A DNA stretch of 64,000 bases from Burkholderiales bacterium (lineage in GTDB: Bacteria > Pseudomonadota > Gammaproteobacteria > Burkholderiales > Burkholderiaceae_C), in NCBI GenBank assembly GCA_016213325.1, contig JACRAY010000007.1, forward strand, positions 1 through 64,000, given 5' to 3'. Shown piece by piece: positions 8,920-18,453 of this stretch. How positions within the stretch are numbered: position 1 is the stretch's first letter; the number at the start of each line of letters is the position of its first letter. The position numbers and the translations under genes are program-made. The notes below the pieces were generated by a model. That model was not told the origin of the DNA. It searched no databases and was given only the letters and a program-made list of their open reading frames with translations.

Positions 8920-9984
8920 CTACTTGGGCCGCGGCCGGGCCAGCCCTTGGTCGGGCCTTTGCAGCCGACCCGCGCGCAATTCGCCGACGGCGTGCACGAC
9001 CGCGCGCGCCACATTGCGCACTTCTTCCTGCACGGACTCGTCTTCGTCCAGCGAGTCGTGGCTGGTGGCATAAGGCTTGTAGTAGCCGACGCAGCGGTCC
9101 AGCCGCGCCTGGGCGCCGGCATCGACAAAGCCCATCCAGTCGAGCCAGTCGCTGAGCGCGCGCCGCACGCTCTCGACGCCGGCGACGTCGCCGTGCACCA
9201 CCACGCCGTAGCAGCGGCCCGCCAGGTGCCTGGGATAGTGCCAGCCCTGCAGCTCGAGGGCCTTGGCCATCTCGGGCTTCTTGCCTTGCGTGGACGTGGG
9301 GTCGGGGTTGCCGCCGTCGGCGCACACCATGCGGTCCATCATCAGCTTCAGCGGGCTCGCGGCCTGGTACCAGTACACCGGGGTCAGCAGGATCACGCCG
9401 TGCGCCTGCACCCAGCGCTCGTAGATCTCGGCCATCCAGTCACCGGTCTGCCGCGTGGCATGGTTCGGGTAGCAGCTGCAAGGCCAGTGGCAAAGCGGCA
9501 TCGCCGTCGACACGCAGCCCTTGCAGGGATGGATGTGCAGGTCGTAGTCGGACGTCAGGCGCGACAGGTCCAGCATGTCGACCTGCATGCCGCCCTGCTC
9601 CAGCACTTCACAGGCAACTTTCGTGAGCCGCCACGTCTTGGACACTTCGCCGGGACACGAGCCGTCGTTGCGCGAGGACGAGCACACCACCAGCACGCGC
9701 GAAGGCGTGGAGGCCCACGCCGCCTGTGCGGCCAGCAGCTTGTCGCGCGTCTCCCGCCACTCCACCGACAGGTCGTAGCCCGGGTCGGCGAAACCGGGAC
9801 CGGCCTTTTCGGTGCGGGGCGCCTTGCGGCCTTCGCGGTAAGCGTCCCACGCAATGGCTTCGAGCCGCTCGATGGCGGCTCGCTCCCCCTGGTAGGCAGG
9901 GTCGTAGTAGGCCCGCATGAACCGCTCGCGGAACGCGTCGCGTTCCAGCGGCGGCGGTGCCTGGCCCTTGCGGACCAGCGTCAC
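8920..9984 (-). CDS. Flavodoxin-family NAD(P)H-dependent oxidoreductase
   Basis: This 354-residue protein has a roughly 110-residue charged N-terminal extension followed by a flavodoxin/NADPH:FMN-reductase fold: RVLVVCSSSRNDGSCPGEVSKT (FMN phosphate loop), DYDLHIHPCKGCVST, then HGVILLTPVYWYQAASPLKLMMDRM, the conserved FMN-site segment of this family. Several cysteines cluster at CKGCVSTAMPLCHWPCSC, which is unusual and may bind metal. The start is a GTG at 9984, two bases after the TAA of the upstream secreted-protein gene, so it is probably coupled. The substrate is unknown. Confidence 0.8.
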   Translation of the reverse strand: MTLVRKGQAPPPLERDAFRERFMRAYYDPAYQGERAAIERLEAIAWDAYREGRKAPRTEKAGPGFADPGYDLSVEWRETRDKLLAAQAAWASTPSRVLVVCSSSRNDGSCPGEVSKTWRLTKVACEVLEQGGMQVDMLDLSRLTSDYDLHIHPCKGCVSTAMPLCHWPCSCYPNHATRQTGDWMAEIYERWVQAHGVILLTPVYWYQAASPLKLMMDRMVCADGGNPDPTSTQGKKPEMAKALELQGWHYPRHLAGRCYGVVVHGDVAGVESVRRALSDWLDWMGFVDAGAQARLDRCVGYYKPYATSHDSLDEDESVQEEVRNVARAVVHAVGELRAGRLQRPDQGLARPRPK

Positions 9985-9986
9985 GC

Positions 9987-10349
9987 TTAGTTGCGGTCGG
10001 CCTTGGCCACCAGCATCGGGGCCGGGGTGGGCTCGGCCGGGGCCGGGGTCGGCGCAGCGGCGACAGGCGCCGGCGCTGCCGGGGCAGGTGCCGCGCCCAT
10101 CACGGCCGGGGGCTCGGCCACGACGGCGGGGGCCGCTGCGATCGGAGCGGGCTCCGCGATGCAGGGCTTGGCCGTGGGCGAAGCGCTCATGTTGCCGCCA
10201 CGCATGGCATTGGCGGTTGCCGTGCAGCCATTGCCGGCCGTCGAGGACGGGGGCAACTCGCGCGGGTCGGTGCCCTGCGCAAAGGCCAGGCCGGCGGCAA
10301 CCAGCGATACGGCCGCAGCCAGGGTGGTGAGGGTGGTCTTCGTGTACAT
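9987..10349 (-). CDS. Exported Pro/Ala-rich low-complexity protein
   Basis: The 120-residue product starts at the ATG MYTKTTLTTLAAAVSLVAAGLAFAQG with AGGAG seven bases upstream. The first 24 residues are a Sec signal peptide, probably cut after AFA. The mature part carries two Cys (NGCTATAN, KPCIAEP) and then a Pro-Ala-Val repeat tail (APAPAAPAPVAAAPTPAPAEP), likely unstructured in the periplasm. No function is recognised. It is coupled to the flavodoxin-family gene downstream with a two-base gap. Confidence 0.75.
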   Translation of the reverse strand: MYTKTTLTTLAAAVSLVAAGLAFAQGTDPRELPPSSTAGNGCTATANAMRGGNMSASPTAKPCIAEPAPIAAAPAVVAEPPAVMGAAPAPAAPAPVAAAPTPAPAEPTPAPMLVAKADRN

Positions 10350-10512
10350 GCATGAACTCCTGGTGGTTGTATGAAATCGGGTGGCACACATGCCACGACC
10401 CAGACCGTAGCGTCTAACGGACGAGTCACTTGTGCGTGTGCATGCGGGCTTGCTGTCAGGCGATGCGACGAGTGCGACAGGGATTTGTCCTACGGGCTGC
10501 GATGATGGGCGA

Positions 10513-11313
10513 ATGTCACTGATTGTTTTCTCGCACGCCAACAGCTTCCCTGCCTCCACCTACGCTGTCCTCTTCAAGAGCCTGCGCGCACGCGGCTTTA
10601 CCGTGCGTGCGGTCGACCGGTTCGGCCACGACCCGAAGTACCCCGTCACCGACAACTGGCCGCACCTGGTGCAACAGCTGCATGATTTTGCCGAGCGCGA
10701 AGTGCACAAGGCTGGCCAGCCGGCCTGGCTGGTGGGCCATTCGCTGGGCGGCTTCCTGAGCCTGATGTGTGCCGCCCGGCACCCGGACTTGGCGCGCGGC
10801 GTGCTGCTGGTCGACTCGCCGATCCTGGGCGGCTGGAAGGCGCATGCGCTGGGCGCCATCAAGAAGACCCAGCTGGTGGGTTCGGTCTCGCCCGGCGCGG
10901 TGAGCCGCCGGCGCAAGAACCGCTGGGCTTCGCGCGACGACGCGCTGGAGCACTTTCGCCGCAAGAAGGCCTTTGCGCGCTGGGACCCGCAGGTGCTGCA
11001 GGACTATGTGGAGCACGGCATGGCCGACGGCGGCGGCGAACGCGTGCTGGTGTTCGACCGCGACGTCGAGACGCGCATCTACAACACGCTGCCCGACAAC
11101 CTCGACCGCCTGTTGCGCCGCCACCCGCTGCAATGCCCGGTGGCGTTCATCGGCGGCACGGCGTCGGAAGAGATGCGGCAGGTCGGCATGGCGATGACGC
11201 AACGCCTGGTGCAAGGCCGCATCATGATGCTGGAGGGCAGCCACCTCTTCCCGATGGAGAAGCCGATAGCGACCGCAGCCGCTATCGAGGCCAGCCTGCG
11301 CTCGCTGGCTTAG
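10513..11313 (+). CDS. Alpha/beta hydrolase
   Basis: The 266-residue cytoplasmic hydrolase has the oxyanion-loop start VFSHANSFPAS, the nucleophile elbow GHSLGG with Ser77, and a late FIGG…SHLFPMEKP segment supplying the candidate catalytic His. It follows the normal single-domain fold for esterases or lipases of this family. The ATG at 10513 is chosen over an upstream GTG because the family begins at MSLIVFSHAN; the ribosome site is weak. Its stop overlaps the stop of the convergent L,D-transpeptidase gene by four bases. The substrate is unknown. Confidence 0.85.
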   Translation: MSLIVFSHANSFPASTYAVLFKSLRARGFTVRAVDRFGHDPKYPVTDNWPHLVQQLHDFAEREVHKAGQPAWLVGHSLGGFLSLMCAARHPDLARGVLLVDSPILGGWKAHALGAIKKTQLVGSVSPGAVSRRRKNRWASRDDALEHFRRKKAFARWDPQVLQDYVEHGMADGGGERVLVFDRDVETRIYNTLPDNLDRLLRRHPLQCPVAFIGGTASEEMRQVGMAMTQRLVQGRIMMLEGSHLFPMEKPIATAAAIEASLRSLA

Positions 11314-12086
11314 GCTTTCTTCGGGACGTCGAAGGAGCCGAACAACTGCTGCGGCGTCCGGGTCTCGGGCAGCACGTAGACGAACATGCCCCGCTTGCCC
11401 AGCGAAGGCCGCAGCACCTTGTCGTAGAACGGCGCCGGCACGTTGACACAGCCGTACGAGATGCGGTTGTCGTCGGGCTCGGGCGTGGCCATGCGTTCGG
11501 CACGGCGCTCCTCTTCGGCCACCATGCGCATCCGGTGCATGGAGACCGCGGCCTTGTAATCGATCCAGATGATGTTCTCGCCCTTGGTGTTCTTGCCCGG
11601 CTGCGCAAAGAAGCGGCCGGCCGGCGTGGTCTTCTCTTCTTCCTTCACTTGCGACAAGGGCTTGTCACCCACGCCGGGGACGGTGTGGTCGCCGATGGCT
11701 TTGCCCAGCAGGATTGGCGAATGGCCCTTGAGCTTGCCATCGGGCTGGAACACGTACAGCCGCGCCTGCTTCTTGTCGATGAGGACGAAGTTGCGCTTGA
11801 AGTTGTTGTGCGTGTAGGAGACCCAGTTGGCCACGTGGACCACGTCGTCGGGCGCCTGCGTCTCGCCGAAGTCGGCCAGCGGGCCGGGCTCTTTCGGCAC
11901 CGTCTCCTTCCTGGCGACTGCGCCCTTCTTCGCAGCCGGCTTCTTCGCGGCCGGCTTCTTCGCTGTGGGCTTCTTGGCGGCCTGGGCCACCTTCTTTTCG
12001 GGCGGCGGCGCCTTGCCGGCCGATGCGGAAAGCGCGGCCATGGAGAACGCCAGGACGAGGCACTGGCACAAGGTGGTGGCTTTCAT
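11310..12086 (-). CDS. L,D-transpeptidase (YkuD domain) with Lys/Ala/Pro-repeat linker
   Basis: This is a 258-residue exported protein. Residues 1-23 are a signal peptide. Residues 31-60 form a basic low-complexity linker of AAKKP units. The YkuD catalytic domain spans about residues 95-240, with the hallmark His184 (VSMHRM) and ISYGCVNVP with catalytic Cys213. Such enzymes form 3-3 crosslinks in peptidoglycan or attach proteins to it. The lysine-rich linker could bind anionic wall polymers or membranes (inference). The start is the ATG at 12086. It lies 50 bases from the fumarylacetoacetase stop on the same strand. Confidence 0.88.
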   Translation of the reverse strand: MKATTLCQCLVLAFSMAALSASAGKAPPPEKKVAQAAKKPTAKKPAAKKPAAKKGAVARKETVPKEPGPLADFGETQAPDDVVHVANWVSYTHNNFKRNFVLIDKKQARLYVFQPDGKLKGHSPILLGKAIGDHTVPGVGDKPLSQVKEEEKTTPAGRFFAQPGKNTKGENIIWIDYKAAVSMHRMRMVAEEERRAERMATPEPDDNRISYGCVNVPAPFYDKVLRPSLGKRGMFVYVLPETRTPQQLFGSFDVPKKA

Positions 12087-12136
12087 GGCCACGGAGCTTG
12101 CAGCACAACCCGGCCGTGCGGGGTGCGCCTTTGCTG

Positions 12137-13411
12137 TCAGCTGCTGTAGGGCAGCACCGTCGCTCGGCACTCGCCGAAGCCGATGCGCCGCAGGCCGTCG
12201 CGGCTGCAATAGCCCTTGAGGATGATGGCGTCGCCGTCTTGCAGGAAGGTGCGCTGCTCCCCATTGGACAGCGTCAGGGCCTGCTTGCCGCCTTGGGTCG
12301 CCTCCAGCAGCGAGCCGCACTGCCCCGGCCCCGGCCCCGACAAGGTGCCCGAACCCAGCAGGTCGCCTGCGCCCAGGCTGCAGCCGTTGACCGTGTGGTG
12401 CGCCACCAGCTGGGCCATCGTCCAATACGCAACCTGCGCGTAGTTGGACCGCGCGATGCAGTCGCCCGCATGGCCCGCCGCGCGCATGGCAGGAGTCTGC
12501 AGCCAGGCTTCCAGCCCGATGTCGATCGCCCCTTGCGCGCGATTGGCTTCGCTGTCCAGGTACGGCAGGGGCTGCGGGTCGCCTGCCGGCCTTTCGAAAG
12601 CGCGGCGGAACGGCGCCAGCGCTTCCGTCGTCACGATCCACGGCGATACCGTGCTGGCGAAGTTCTTCGACAGGAAGGGGCCCAGCGGCTGGTACTCCCA
12701 CGACTGGATGTCGCGCGCGCTCCAGTCGTTGAACAGCGCGATGCCGAACACGTGCTCTTCGGCTTGTTCCATCGGTATCGGCACGCCCTGCGGATTGGGC
12801 CGGCCGATGAAGATGCCGAGCTCCAGCTCGTAGTCCAGGCGCTCGCAGGCTTTCAGCTCCGGCTGCGTGGCGCCCGGCGGCATCAGCTGGCCGGCCGGCC
12901 GGCGGAAGTCGTGGCCGCTGGCGTTGATGGTGGACGCGCGGCCGTGATAGCCGATGGGCACGTGCTTGTAGTTGGGCAGCAGCGGGTTGTCGGGGCGGAA
13001 CAGCTTGCCCACCGCCGTGGCGTGGTGGATGCCCACATAGAAGTCGGTGTAGTCGCGCACGTCGCACGGCACGCCCATCTCCACTTCGGACTGCGCCACC
13101 AGGGCAGGTTCGAAGCGTGAGCGCATCGCACTGCCTTCGCGCAAGCCCTCGGAGATGGCGTGGCGCAGCGCCTTGCGCGGCTCGGCAGCCAGGCGCATCA
13201 GCCGGTTCATGTCGGCGCCGTCAACCAGCCCCGCCTGCCGCAGGTCGAGCACCTGGTCGCCGACGGCGACGCCGATGCACCAGTCGCTGTCGTCCGCGCG
13301 GCGGAAGCGGCCGAACGGCAGGTTCTGCAGGGGAAAGTCGGTGTCCGCCGCGTTGGCGCTGGCGACCCAGCTCTCCAGGGTTGGGTCGTGGGTGGCGTCG
13401 ATCGTCGTCAT
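12137..13411 (-). CDS. fahA: Fumarylacetoacetase
   Basis: The 424-residue enzyme hydrolyses fumarylacetoacetate to fumarate and acetoacetate, the last step of homogentisate breakdown. Family segments are [25 protein letters not shown] at the N-terminal domain, [16 protein letters not shown] (catalytic His and metal-site region), [52 protein letters not shown] and [16 protein letters not shown]. Length is normal. The start ATG overlaps the hmgA stop as ATGA, so the two genes are translationally coupled. It is the last gene of the homogentisate operon. Confidence 0.95.
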   Translation of the reverse strand: MTTIDATHDPTLESWVASANAADTDFPLQNLPFGRFRRADDSDWCIGVAVGDQVLDLRQAGLVDGADMNRLMRLAAEPRKALRHAISEGLREGSAMRSRFEPALVAQSEVEMGVPCDVRDYTDFYVGIHHATAVGKLFRPDNPLLPNYKHVPIGYHGRASTINASGHDFRRPAGQLMPPGATQPELKACERLDYELELGIFIGRPNPQGVPIPMEQAEEHVFGIALFNDWSARDIQSWEYQPLGPFLSKNFASTVSPWIVTTEALAPFRRAFERPAGDPQPLPYLDSEANRAQGAIDIGLEAWLQTPAMRAAGHAGDCIARSNYAQVAYWTMAQLVAHHTVNGCSLGAGDLLGSGTLSGPGPGQCGSLLEATQGGKQALTLSNGEQRTFLQDGDAIILKGYCSRDGLRRIGFGECRATVLPYSS

Positions 13412-14694
13412 GGCTGTGCCGGGTTGAAATGCTTCTTCAGGCCCTGCCAGCAGCGGTAGTACTCGTGCTGCAGCTGGGCCGACTGCACCGCCTGCTTCGT
13501 CGGGCGCAGCACGTCGCGCGTCTCGAACATGAAGGCCATGGTGTCCGTGATGTAGTGCGGCTTCGAGGTGTCGGCGCTCGTCGCCTTCTCGAACGTCTCC
13601 TCGTCCGGGCCGTGGCCGGTCATGCTGTTGTGCAGGCTGGCGCCGCCCGGCACGAACCCTTCGGCCTTGGCATCGTAGGCGCCGTGCACCAGGCCCATGA
13701 ACTCGCTGGCGATGTTGCGGTGGAACCAGGGCGGGCGGAAGGTGTCCTGCATCGCCAGGATGCGCGGCGGGAAGATCACGAAGTCGATGTTGCTCACGCC
13801 GGGCGTGTCGCTCGCGCTGTGCAGCACGAGGAAGATCGACGGGTCGGGGTGGTCGTAGCTGATCGAGCCGATGGTGTTGAAGCGGCGCAGGTCGTACTTG
13901 TAGGGCGCGTAGTTGCCATGCCACGCCACCACGTCCATGGGGGAGTGGCCCATGCGCGCGGTCCACAGGTGGCCCTGGAACTTCGCGATGAGCTCATGGT
14001 CGCCTTCCACGTCTTCGTAGGCGGCCACCGGCGTGAGGAAGTCGCGCGGGTTGGCCAGCCCGTTGGCGCCGATCGGCCCGCGGTCGGGCAGGCGGAAGTT
14101 GGCGCCGTAGTTCTCGCAGACGTAGCCGCGCACGGCGCCGTCGGGCAATTCGACGCGAAAGCGCACGCCGCGCGGGATGACGACGATCTCATGCGGCTCG
14201 GCGTCCACGATGCCCAGCTCGGTGACGAAGCGATGCCGGCCCTGCTGCGCAACGATCAGCATTTCGCCGTCGGCGTTGTAGAACGCCTTGTCCTTCATCG
14301 AGCGGTTGGCGGCGTACAGGTGGATGCCCGCACCGCCGTTGCCCGCCATGGTGACCAGGCCCTGCACGAAGTCGGTACTTGCGTCCGGCATGGGCAGGGG
14401 ACTCCAGCGCAGCTGGTTGGGCGTGGCCGGCTCCCGCGTGAAGTCGCTGACGATGCGGCGGTCGTCCAGCCGCTCGAAGGGCGTGTGCATGGCCGACGGG
14501 CGAATGCGGTACAGCCACGAGCGGCGGTTCTCCGCGCGCGGCGCGGTGAAGGCCGTGCCGGAGAGCTGCTCGGCGTACAACCCGTAAGGGCAGCGTTGGG
14601 GCGAGTTACGGCCTACGGGCAATGCGCCGGCCAGCGACTCGGTGGCGAACTCGTTGCCGAAGCCGGAAAGGTAGTGGAGGACAGGCCCAGACAT
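13408..14694 (-). CDS. hmgA: Homogentisate 1,2-dioxygenase
   Basis: The 428-residue non-haem iron enzyme opens the homogentisate ring to maleylacetoacetate. It begins with the family-typical [26 protein letters not shown]. The iron site lies in [15 protein letters not shown] (His and Glu ligands) with a further His in the following [12 protein letters not shown] region. GAGGT lies just upstream of the ATG. It sits eight bases after the Bug gene and overlaps fahA. No maleylacetoacetate isomerase gene follows, so that step must be encoded elsewhere or be glutathione-independent. Confidence 0.96.
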   Translation of the reverse strand: MSGPVLHYLSGFGNEFATESLAGALPVGRNSPQRCPYGLYAEQLSGTAFTAPRAENRRSWLYRIRPSAMHTPFERLDDRRIVSDFTREPATPNQLRWSPLPMPDASTDFVQGLVTMAGNGGAGIHLYAANRSMKDKAFYNADGEMLIVAQQGRHRFVTELGIVDAEPHEIVVIPRGVRFRVELPDGAVRGYVCENYGANFRLPDRGPIGANGLANPRDFLTPVAAYEDVEGDHELIAKFQGHLWTARMGHSPMDVVAWHGNYAPYKYDLRRFNTIGSISYDHPDPSIFLVLHSASDTPGVSNIDFVIFPPRILAMQDTFRPPWFHRNIASEFMGLVHGAYDAKAEGFVPGGASLHNSMTGHGPDEETFEKATSADTSKPHYITDTMAFMFETRDVLRPTKQAVQSAQLQHEYYRCWQGLKKHFNPAQP

Positions 14695-14702
14695 GCTTCA
14701 CC

Positions 14703-15656
14703 TCAATCGAGCTTGATACCGGCAGTCTGCACGACTTTGCCCCAGCGCGCGCGCTCGGCCTTGGCGTACTCGGCCATCTGCTGCGCCGTGCCGGGCATGG
14801 CCTCCAGCGACAGCGCCTGGAAGCGGGCCTTGACCGGCGTGGAGTCCAGCGCGGCCTGCAGCGCCGTGCTGAGTTTCGCAACGGTCTCGCCCGGGGTGCC
14901 CGCCGGCACCACCAGGCCTTGCCAGGCATACGCCACGAAGTCCTTGACGCCCTGCTCGGCCAGCGTCGGCACATCGGGCAGCGCTTTCAGCCGGGAGGGG
15001 CTCGCCACACCGACCGCGCGCAGCTTGCCGCTGGCGATGTACTGCTGCACGCTGGCGGTGTCGATGATCGCGAACGGGATCTGGCCGCCCAGCAGGTCGG
15101 CCACCGCCGGCGCGGCCCCGCGATAGGCCACGTGCTGCAGCTTCAGGCCGGTGCGCTCGCGCAGCAGCTCGGCCGCCAGGTGGTGCGGGCTGCCGACGCC
15201 GGCCGATCCGTAGCTCACGCCGTTGGGTTGCGCCTTGGCCCACGCCAGGAACTCGCTGAAGTTCTTGGCGGGCACGTTGGGCGACACCACCACCAGCAGC
15301 GGGAATCGGGCCAGCATGCCGACCGGCACGAAGTCCTTCTCGGGGTTGTAGGGCAGCTTGGCGAACAGCCAGGGGTTGGCCGCCAGGGTGGCGAAGTCCG
15401 CGGTGAACAGCACGTTGTCCTTTGCGTTGGCCACGTAGCTCGCAGCGATGTTGGTCGCGGCGCCCGGCTTGTTGCTGACGACGATGGGCTGGCGGAGCGA
15501 CTTGGCCATCGCTTCGGCGATGGTGCGTGCCACCGCGTCGGAGCCGCCGCCCGCGGCGTAGCCGACGACCCATTCGATGGGCTTGGCGTCCTGGGCGTGG
15601 GTGAATTGGGACAGGAGTGCGGCCGCGGCCGCCACGAAGAAACGCTTGAGGTTCAT
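14703..15656 (-). CDS. Bug-family substrate-binding protein of the homogentisate operon
   Basis: The 317-residue periplasmic binding protein has a Sec signal peptide MNLKRFFVAAAAALLSQFTHAQ and the Bug motifs VVGYAAGGGSDAVARTIA, NKPGAATNIAASYV, VSYGSAGVGSPHHLAAEL and AYAWQGLVVPAGTP. GGAGA precedes the ATG. Its place between the FAD hydroxylase and hmgA suggests it binds an aromatic acid or other substrate of this pathway, but the ligand is inferred from position only. There is no TctAB permease in the window. Confidence 0.9.
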   Translation of the reverse strand: MNLKRFFVAAAAALLSQFTHAQDAKPIEWVVGYAAGGGSDAVARTIAEAMAKSLRQPIVVSNKPGAATNIAASYVANAKDNVLFTADFATLAANPWLFAKLPYNPEKDFVPVGMLARFPLLVVVSPNVPAKNFSEFLAWAKAQPNGVSYGSAGVGSPHHLAAELLRERTGLKLQHVAYRGAAPAVADLLGGQIPFAIIDTASVQQYIASGKLRAVGVASPSRLKALPDVPTLAEQGVKDFVAYAWQGLVVPAGTPGETVAKLSTALQAALDSTPVKARFQALSLEAMPGTAQQMAEYAKAERARWGKVVQTAGIKLD

Positions 15657-15675
15657 TGGAAGTCTCCGGGGAAAT

Positions 15676-17487
15676 TCAACGCGCGGCTTTCATGGCTTCG
15701 CGCAACACGGGCAGGGATCCGATCTGGTTGGCCAGCAGCAGGACAAGGCGCGCATTGAGCGCGTGGCTTTCTTCGACGCTCAGGCCTTGGTGCGTGTCGA
15801 TGAGCGCTTCGTAGAAGTCGTCTGGGCTGTCATTGCCCGCCGGGCCCGCCGCCATGGATGCCGGATCAAGTCCGGCATGACAAAGCGAGCGGGCGAGCGC
15901 TGCACGCAACGACGCCGCGTCGACGCGCCGCCACCGCGCGCACACATGCTGGTCCGGCCGCAGCAATACTGCAGTGCCGGGTTGCAAGTCATACCTCTCG
16001 GCAACCAGCCCTTCCACGTCGACCACGTCCTCGCCAAGAACCAGCACCTTCAACGGCGCCAGCCCTTCGGCCGCACGGCGCAGTTCCGCCGCCTGCTCGC
16101 GGCTGCCCGCCAGCAGCAGCGTGAACCCCGGCCCGAGTTGCCGCAGCAGCCAGCCATCGCCGACCGGCGCATCGACCGCCGGCGCACCCGGCACCATGCG
16201 CCCCGCCACCTCGTGGTCGAGCGGCGTGTTCAGCGGAGAGCCGTGCAGCGTCGCCGGCACCGAGAGCCTGCCGCTATTCACCAGCGCGCGGGCAAACTGC
16301 TGCTCCTTCGACAGGTCCAGCACCGCGTCGCGGAACAGCCGGCTCACCTCGCTCTTGGGCGTGATGAAGTCGGTGGCGCGGGTCGAGTTCATGATGTTCT
16401 CGTCGGCCGCGTACTCGCGCTCGCTGGCGTAGGTGTCCAGCAGCGCGTCGGGGGCCTGCCGGCGCAGCACTGCAGCCAGCTTCCACGCCAGGTTCTCGGC
16501 GTCCTGCACGCCCGAGTTGGCGCCGCGCGCACCGAACGGCGACACGCCGTGCGCCGAATCGCCGGCGAACAGCACGCGGCCATGCCGGAAGCTGTCCATG
16601 CGCAGGCAAGCGAAGGTGTACACGCTCGCCCACTCCAGCGCGAACTCGGCATCCTTCATCGACGTGTGCGCCAGCATCTGCCGCACGCGCGGGATGATGT
16701 TTTCGGGCAGCTTCTCGCGTTCGGGGTCGGCGTCCCAGCCGAGCTGGAAGTCGATGCGCCACACGCCGTCGGGCTGCTTGTGCAGCAGCACACTCTGGTT
16801 GCGGTGGAACGGCGGGTCGAACCAGAACCAGCGCTCCGCCGGGTGGTCCAGCTTCATCTTCACGTCGGCGATCAGGAAGCGGTCGCGGAACACGCGGCCC
16901 TTGCTCTCCTGCCCCAGCAGCTGCCGCAGGGCCGAGCGCGAGCCGTCGCACGCGGCCACGTAGTCGGCCTCCAGCCGGTACACGCCATCGGGCGTCTCGA
17001 TGGAGAGCACGGCGTGGTCCGCGTGCTGCTCGATGCCCGTCACCTTGTTCTTCCAGCGCAGGTCGATCCGGGGCAGCTGCATCGCCCGCTCGGCCAGGTA
17101 GCCCTCGGCGTAGTACTGCTGCAGGTTGATGAAGGCGGGCCGCTCGTGGCCGCTTTCGGGCAGCAGGTTGAAGTTGTAGACCTCGACATCCCGGAAGAAC
17201 ACGCGTCCGAGGTTCCACGACACGCCCTTGTCGACCATGCGGCCGCCGCAGCCGAGCCTGTCCCAGATCTCCAGCGTGCGCTTGGCGAAGCAGATGGCGC
17301 GCGAGCCGGTGGACAGCCGGCAGTCGTTGTCGAGCAGCACCACCGGCACCTCGCGCTGCGCGAGGTCGATGGCGAGGCTCAGGCCCACGGGGCCGGCGCC
17401 CACCACGACGACGGGGCGCCGCACGGGCTGCGTTGCTTCCTGGTCGGGCGAGCGCCGGTATTCGAACTCCACCGCCTGGTAGTCCAT
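15676..17487 (-). CDS. FAD aromatic hydroxylase (MhpA/PHBH type) with C-terminal DUF2783 fusion
   Basis: Residues 1-535 are a group A flavin monooxygenase: VVVVGAGPVGLSLAIDLA (FAD ADP site), the DG segment YVAACDGSRSALRQLLG, and the GD segment GRVLFAGDSAHGVSPFGARGANSG. These add one oxygen to phenolic acids. Residues 536-553 (CHAGLDPASMAAGPAGND) are encoded by a dispersed palindromic repeat. Residues 554-603 (DDFYEALIDTHQGLSVEES…NARLVLLLANQIGSL) are a DUF2783 domain, usually a separate small protein beside such enzymes. So two genes appear fused through a repeat. It starts two bases after the MBL gene stop. From context it may make homogentisate or an analogue, for example from a hydroxyphenylacetate; that is inference. 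Confidence 0.88.
   Translation of the reverse strand: MDYQAVEFEYRRSPDQEATQPVRRPVVVVGAGPVGLSLAIDLAQREVPVVLLDNDCRLSTGSRAICFAKRTLEIWDRLGCGGRMVDKGVSWNLGRVFFRDVEVYNFNLLPESGHERPAFINLQQYYAEGYLAERAMQLPRIDLRWKNKVTGIEQHADHAVLSIETPDGVYRLEADYVAACDGSRSALRQLLGQESKGRVFRDRFLIADVKMKLDHPAERWFWFDPPFHRNQSVLLHKQPDGVWRIDFQLGWDADPEREKLPENIIPRVRQMLAHTSMKDAEFALEWASVYTFACLRMDSFRHGRVLFAGDSAHGVSPFGARGANSGVQDAENLAWKLAAVLRRQAPDALLDTYASEREYAADENIMNSTRATDFITPKSEVSRLFRDAVLDLSKEQQFARALVNSGRLSVPATLHGSPLNTPLDHEVAGRMVPGAPAVDAPVGDGWLLRQLGPGFTLLLAGSREQAAELRRAAEGLAPLKVLVLGEDVVDVEGLVAERYDLQPGTAVLLRPDQHVCARWRRVDAASLRAALARSLCHAGLDPASMAAGPAGNDSPDDFYEALIDTHQGLSVEESHALNARLVLLLANQIGSLPVLREAMKAAR
15858..15878. repeat. Dispersed palindromic repeat inside coding sequence
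   Basis: ATGCCGGA-TCAAG-TCCGGCAT is an inverted repeat with eight-base arms, the core of a repeat usually found between genes in proteobacteria and often mistranslated as MPDQVRHD or CHAGLDPAS. Here it lies in frame inside the hydroxylase gene, between the FAD domain and the DUF2783 domain, and encodes the linker. Confidence 0.75.
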
Positions 17488-17489
17488 GC

Positions 17490-18443
17490 TCAACCCTCCA
17501 GCGCCTGCCACATCTGCACATCGCGCTCCGCCGTCCAGATGCGCGGGTCGGGATACTGCATCGCCTCGTCGTAGCAGCGCGTCACGTCGAACGGCATGCA
17601 GTGGTCGAAGATGACCCAGTGGCCGTACTTCGGCTTCAGCTTCGCGTGGGTCTCCTTGTAGACCGCGTTCAGGTCCTTGCCCGCGGCAACGCCGGCCTGC
17701 ACGCATTCGTACACGTCGCTGATGAAGGCGCGCGTGCCGGCCAGGCCCTGCTGCACTGCCTCGGGCGAGGTCAGCGCCGCGCCGCGCCCCGGCACCAGCG
17801 CCGCCGGCTTGAGCGCCGCGATGTTATCCAGCGTCTGCGGCCAGTCCTTGAAGTACGCATCGCCCGCATAAGGCGTGGCGTCGAACTCGACCAGGTCACC
17901 CGAGAACAGGATGCGCTCGCCGGGCAGCCACACCACCGTGTCGCCCTTGGTGTGGCCGCGGCCCAGCTGGATCAGCTGCACTTCGAGCTTGCCCAGCCAG
18001 ATCGACATGCGGCCGGTGAAGGTGATGGTCGGCCACGTGAGCCCCGGCGGCACCGACTCGACGTTGCGGAACAGGCGCGGGAAGCGCCCGATCTCGCTCG
18101 CCTTGTCCTGCTCGCCGCGCTCGACGATCAGGTCGTAGGTGTCGCGGCTGGCGATGATGTGCTTCGGCTGGTAGCCGGCGGCGCCCAGCACACGCACCGC
18201 GTGGTAGTGGCTGAGCACGACATACTCGATGGGCTTGTCGGTGACTTCGCGGATGCGGCGCACCACGTCCTGCGCCATCAACGGCGTCGCCTGCGTGTCG
18301 ATGACCACCACCGCGTCATCGCCGATGATCACGCCGGTGTTGGGGTCGCCCTCGGCCGTGTAGGCGTACGCGTTGTCGGAAAGTCTGGTGAAACTGACCC
18401 GCTTTTCCTCGAGGTCGGCTTGGGAGGCGAAGGCTTTGCTCAT
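17490..18443 (-). CDS. MBL-fold metallohydrolase
   Basis: The 317-residue metallo-beta-lactamase-fold protein has VLSHYHAVRVLGA in place of the usual H-x-H-x-D-H (the Asp position is Val), then GRGHTKGDTVVWLP (second His) and ILFSGDLVEFDATPY (bridging Asp). The altered first motif is shared by some family members paired with aromatic hydroxylases. It probably hydrolyses an ester, lactone or thioester of the pathway, but no substrate is evident. It is the first gene of the operon facing the IclR regulator, and its stop is two bases from the hydroxylase start. Confidence 0.85.
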   Translation of the reverse strand: MSKAFASQADLEEKRVSFTRLSDNAYAYTAEGDPNTGVIIGDDAVVVIDTQATPLMAQDVVRRIREVTDKPIEYVVLSHYHAVRVLGAAGYQPKHIIASRDTYDLIVERGEQDKASEIGRFPRLFRNVESVPPGLTWPTITFTGRMSIWLGKLEVQLIQLGRGHTKGDTVVWLPGERILFSGDLVEFDATPYAGDAYFKDWPQTLDNIAALKPAALVPGRGAALTSPEAVQQGLAGTRAFISDVYECVQAGVAAGKDLNAVYKETHAKLKPKYGHWVIFDHCMPFDVTRCYDEAMQYPDPRIWTAERDVQMWQALEG

Positions 18444-18453
18444 GTGAAATAGG

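Noticed and set aside
9991..10374. Gly/Ala-rich plus-strand open frames
   Set aside because: They are the complement of the Pro/Ala repeat in the exported protein gene, which has a signal peptide and a good ribosome site.
11910..12000. Short tandem repeats resembling a repeat array
   Set aside because: They encode the AAKKP linker of the L,D-transpeptidase. There are no spacers, so this is low-complexity coding sequence and not a CRISPR array.
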